Assembly: GCA_013285425.1 (NCBI GenBank)
Contig: CP053447.1
Coordinates: forward strand, 2,238,001-2,302,000
DNA length: 64,000 bases
Reading direction: 5' to 3'
Source: Ignavibacteriota bacterium
GTDB lineage: Bacteria > Bacteroidota > Ignavibacteria > Ignavibacteriales > Ignavibacteriaceae
Shown: positions 62,847 to 64,000 of the stretch, piece after piece
Layout: the number at the start of each line of letters is the position of its first letter
Position numbering within the stretch: position 1 is the stretch's first letter
Position numbers and translations under genes: made by a program
The notes under the pieces: model-generated
The model's database searches: none
Seen by the model: only the letters and a program-made list of their open reading frames with translations
What the model was told of the DNA's origin: nothing

Positions 62847-63081
62847 CACTAAGCACGAGATAAAGCATTGCCCCAAGTGCGGAAAATCATTTGAATGCAA
62901 ACCCGGAAACATAACTCAGTGTCAATGTTTTGCAGTTCAACTTAACAATGCAGAGATGATGTTTATTAAGGAAATCTATGACGATTGCCTGTGCGCTGAT
63001 TGTATTATTAAAATGAAACAATTGTATAAAGAAAAACAAATACTTAATTATTATTCATCAATTAAGCGCGATAATCAATAA
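62836..63081 (+). CDS. Cysteine-rich CWC-family protein
   Basis: An 81-residue protein with eight cysteines: CPKCGKSFEC near 12-21, CQC near 29-31, and DDCLCADC near 50-57. This fits the small cysteine-rich CWC family of Bacteroidota and proteobacteria. It would bind metal. It overlaps the preceding small gene by 11 bases and belongs to the B12 cluster by position. The family function is unknown; a metal-related link to B12 is speculation. Confidence 0.72.
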   Translation: MLNNTKHEIKHCPKCGKSFECKPGNITQCQCFAVQLNNAEMMFIKEIYDDCLCADCIIKMKQLYKEKQILNYYSSIKRDNQ

Positions 63082-63142
63082 GTTAAAAAATCATTTAATG
63101 CTTTAAATCAATTTTTTTTTTAATTTTTAATTATTAAACCTT

Positions 63143-63150
63143 TATCTTTG
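63143..63150 (+). promoter_or_regulatory. Putative Bacteroidota-type -7 element for DUF6580-like gene
   Basis: TATCTTTG fits TAnnTTTG and lies 53 bp before the ATG. A T-tract precedes it but no clear TTTG at -33, so the next gene may or may not depend on the riboswitch transcript. Confidence 0.35.
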
Positions 63151-63203
63151 AAACAATTATAAAAGAAATATTTTTCTTGAGATTTTAACAGAAAGGAAAA
63201 ACA

Positions 63204-63740
63204 ATGACTGATCAAATGAAAAAGAGCACATCAAACTTTTGGGTTATTACCTTAATGATTTGTGTTGCTGCATTTGTGAGACTTCTGCCACACCCGCCAA
63301 ACTTTGCACCGATTGCAGCTATGGCGTTATTTGGCGGAGCGTATTTTAATAGAAAAGCTTTTGCGTTTGCAATTCCATTATTTGCAATCCTGCTTACAGA
63401 TGCAATAATCGGATTTTATCCTTTTGCATTTATCGTTTATGTAAGTCTTGCTGTAATTGTATTACTTGGAATAGTGATGCTTAAAAAAGTTTCGGTTAAA
63501 AATGTTATGCTTGCTTCCGTTACAGCTTCAGCTAGCTTTTTTATAATTACAAACTTTGGTGTTTGGGCTTTTGGTACACTTTATCCTAAAACGCCGGCAG
63601 GTTTAATGGAAAGCTACATTGCAGCAATTCCATTTTTCCATAATACGCTAATCAGTGATTTGTTCTATGCAGGAATAATGTTTGGTGTTTATGAACTTAT
63701 AAAACACAAGGTACTGCTTTACAAAAGGTTAGGAGCTTAA
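63204..63740 (+). CDS. DUF6580-like membrane protein, ECF S-component-like
   Basis: A 178-residue protein with five or six hydrophobic helices. The text RLLPHPPNFAPIAAMALFGGAYF near 26-48 and LISDLFYAGIMFGVYELI near the end match the DUF6580 membrane family that resembles S-components of ECF vitamin transporters. Its place beside a B12 riboswitch operon suggests inner-membrane corrinoid import, but that is an inference. It follows the CWC gene by 122 bp and has an AGAAAGGA Shine-Dalgarno site. A two-way terminator follows. Confidence 0.72.
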   Translation: MTDQMKKSTSNFWVITLMICVAAFVRLLPHPPNFAPIAAMALFGGAYFNRKAFAFAIPLFAILLTDAIIGFYPFAFIVYVSLAVIVLLGIVMLKKVSVKNVMLASVTASASFFIITNFGVWAFGTLYPKTPAGLMESYIAAIPFFHNTLISDLFYAGIMFGVYELIKHKVLLYKRLGA

Positions 63741-63756
63741 ATCACGCACTTACAAG

Positions 63757-63781
63757 AAAGGCACGGATTTACCGTGCCTTT
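63757..63781. terminator. Two-way intrinsic terminator
   Basis: Stem AAAGGCACGG/CCGTGCCTTT with loop ATTTA lies between the DUF6580-like gene and the convergent ligase-like gene. The A/T stem ends give short T-runs on both strands. Confidence 0.8.
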
Positions 63782-63809
63782 AAACTTCAAACAGCCAACT
63801 ACAAACTAC

Positions 63810-64000
63810 TTACTTAGCTCTCTTCCCTCTTTCATAAGCAAGCATAATAATTTTCTTCAGTGCTTGTCCATAACTCAATCCTGCAGCGTGAGCAGAGCGC
63901 ATAAATCCTGCACCTTCGGTTAAATCAGGATTTGGATTTACTTCCAGTACATAAACTTCTTCATCGCTTGTTACACGCATATCAACTCGCGCATAATCTC
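63810..64000 (-). CDS. ATP-grasp ligase, D-Ala-D-Ala ligase-like, C-terminal fragment
   Basis: Only the last 62 codons are present. My translation contains DYARVDMRVTSDEEVYVLEV then NPNPDLTEGAGFMRSAH, the magnesium-binding ATP-grasp motif typical of D-alanine--D-alanine ligases and related enzymes. The gene continues beyond the right edge. It is not in the dcw cluster, so if it is ddl it is unlinked from mur genes. Other ATP-grasp enzymes remain possible. Confidence 0.7.
   Translation of the reverse strand, partial: DYARVDMRVTSDEEVYVLEVNPNPDLTEGAGFMRSAHAAGLSYGQALKKIIMLAYERGKRAK

Overview
The window is AT-rich, densely coded bacterial chromosome from a Gram-negative member of the Bacteroidota/Chlorobi side of the tree, most likely an Ignavibacteria-like (Ignavibacteriota) organism. 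The reasons are three secreted proteins with NYPNPFNP-type C-terminal type IX secretion (T9SS) sorting domains, several perfect TAnnTTTG -7 promoter elements of the Bacteroidota kind, a meso-DAP type MurE (DNPR motif), a three-gene succinate dehydrogenase/fumarate reductase with one cytochrome b subunit, and TonB-dependent uptake. Unlike typical Bacteroidota, many genes have good Shine-Dalgarno sites. The lineage is inferred, not proven.

Layout. 0-3.5 kb: 3' part of pyrR cut by the window edge, tRNA-Pro(CGG), a long imperfect inverted repeat, yajQ, a DnaE-like protein lacking its N-terminal half, and a CPXCG zinc protein. 3.5-20.3 kb: a complete division and cell wall (dcw) cluster on the minus strand, in transcription order mraZ-rsmH-ftsL-ftsI-murE-murF-mraY-murD-ftsW-murG-(membrane protein)-murC-ftsQ-ftsA-ftsZ-(small membrane protein). 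A three-repeat MraZ box lies at the promoter, and murG is broken by a frameshift. 20.4-26 kb: an accessory stretch with a histidine kinase/response regulator pair, lipoproteins and membrane proteins of unknown role, and a locus rich in hairpins and palindromes. 26-31 kb: tRNA-Thr(CGT), a 31-residue COX24-type basic protein, a zinc-ribbon/TPR protein, HU, and a copper chaperone plus CopA ATPase. 31-46 kb: an IMPDH/GMPR-family enzyme, PepF, a T9SS protein interrupted by an in-frame stop, gatB, lepB, an M1 peptidase with a T9SS tail, an AddB-like nuclease split by a dnaX-like slippery site, an outer-membrane barrel, a thioredoxin-like protein and an M14 carboxypeptidase. 46-52 kb: an ECF sigma/anti-sigma pair, UspA, a zinc-ribbon protein with rpsU, a methyltransferase, a LOG protein, a PBP4-type carboxypeptidase and secG. 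52-58.8 kb: tRNA-Met(CAT), obgE, a large acidic protein, and sdhBAC.

58.8-63.8 kb is a vitamin B12 uptake locus. A Bacteroidota-type promoter and a cobalamin riboswitch precede a BtuB-like TonB-dependent receptor, a beta-propeller protein resembling BtuG but carrying a T9SS anchor, a short unknown protein, a cysteine-rich CWC protein and an ECF-S-like membrane protein. The window ends in the C-terminus of a D-Ala-D-Ala ligase-like ATP-grasp enzyme.

The most interesting points are the T9SS-anchored BtuG-like B12 locus, the possible programmed -1 frameshift in the AddB-like gene, the C-terminal-only DnaE with its own palindromic operator, the frameshifted murG, and the run of CCGG-framed hairpins at 24.2-24.3 kb. 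Three coding interruptions (murG, addB-like, T9SS protein) could also be assembly or sequencing errors, so read evidence should be checked first.
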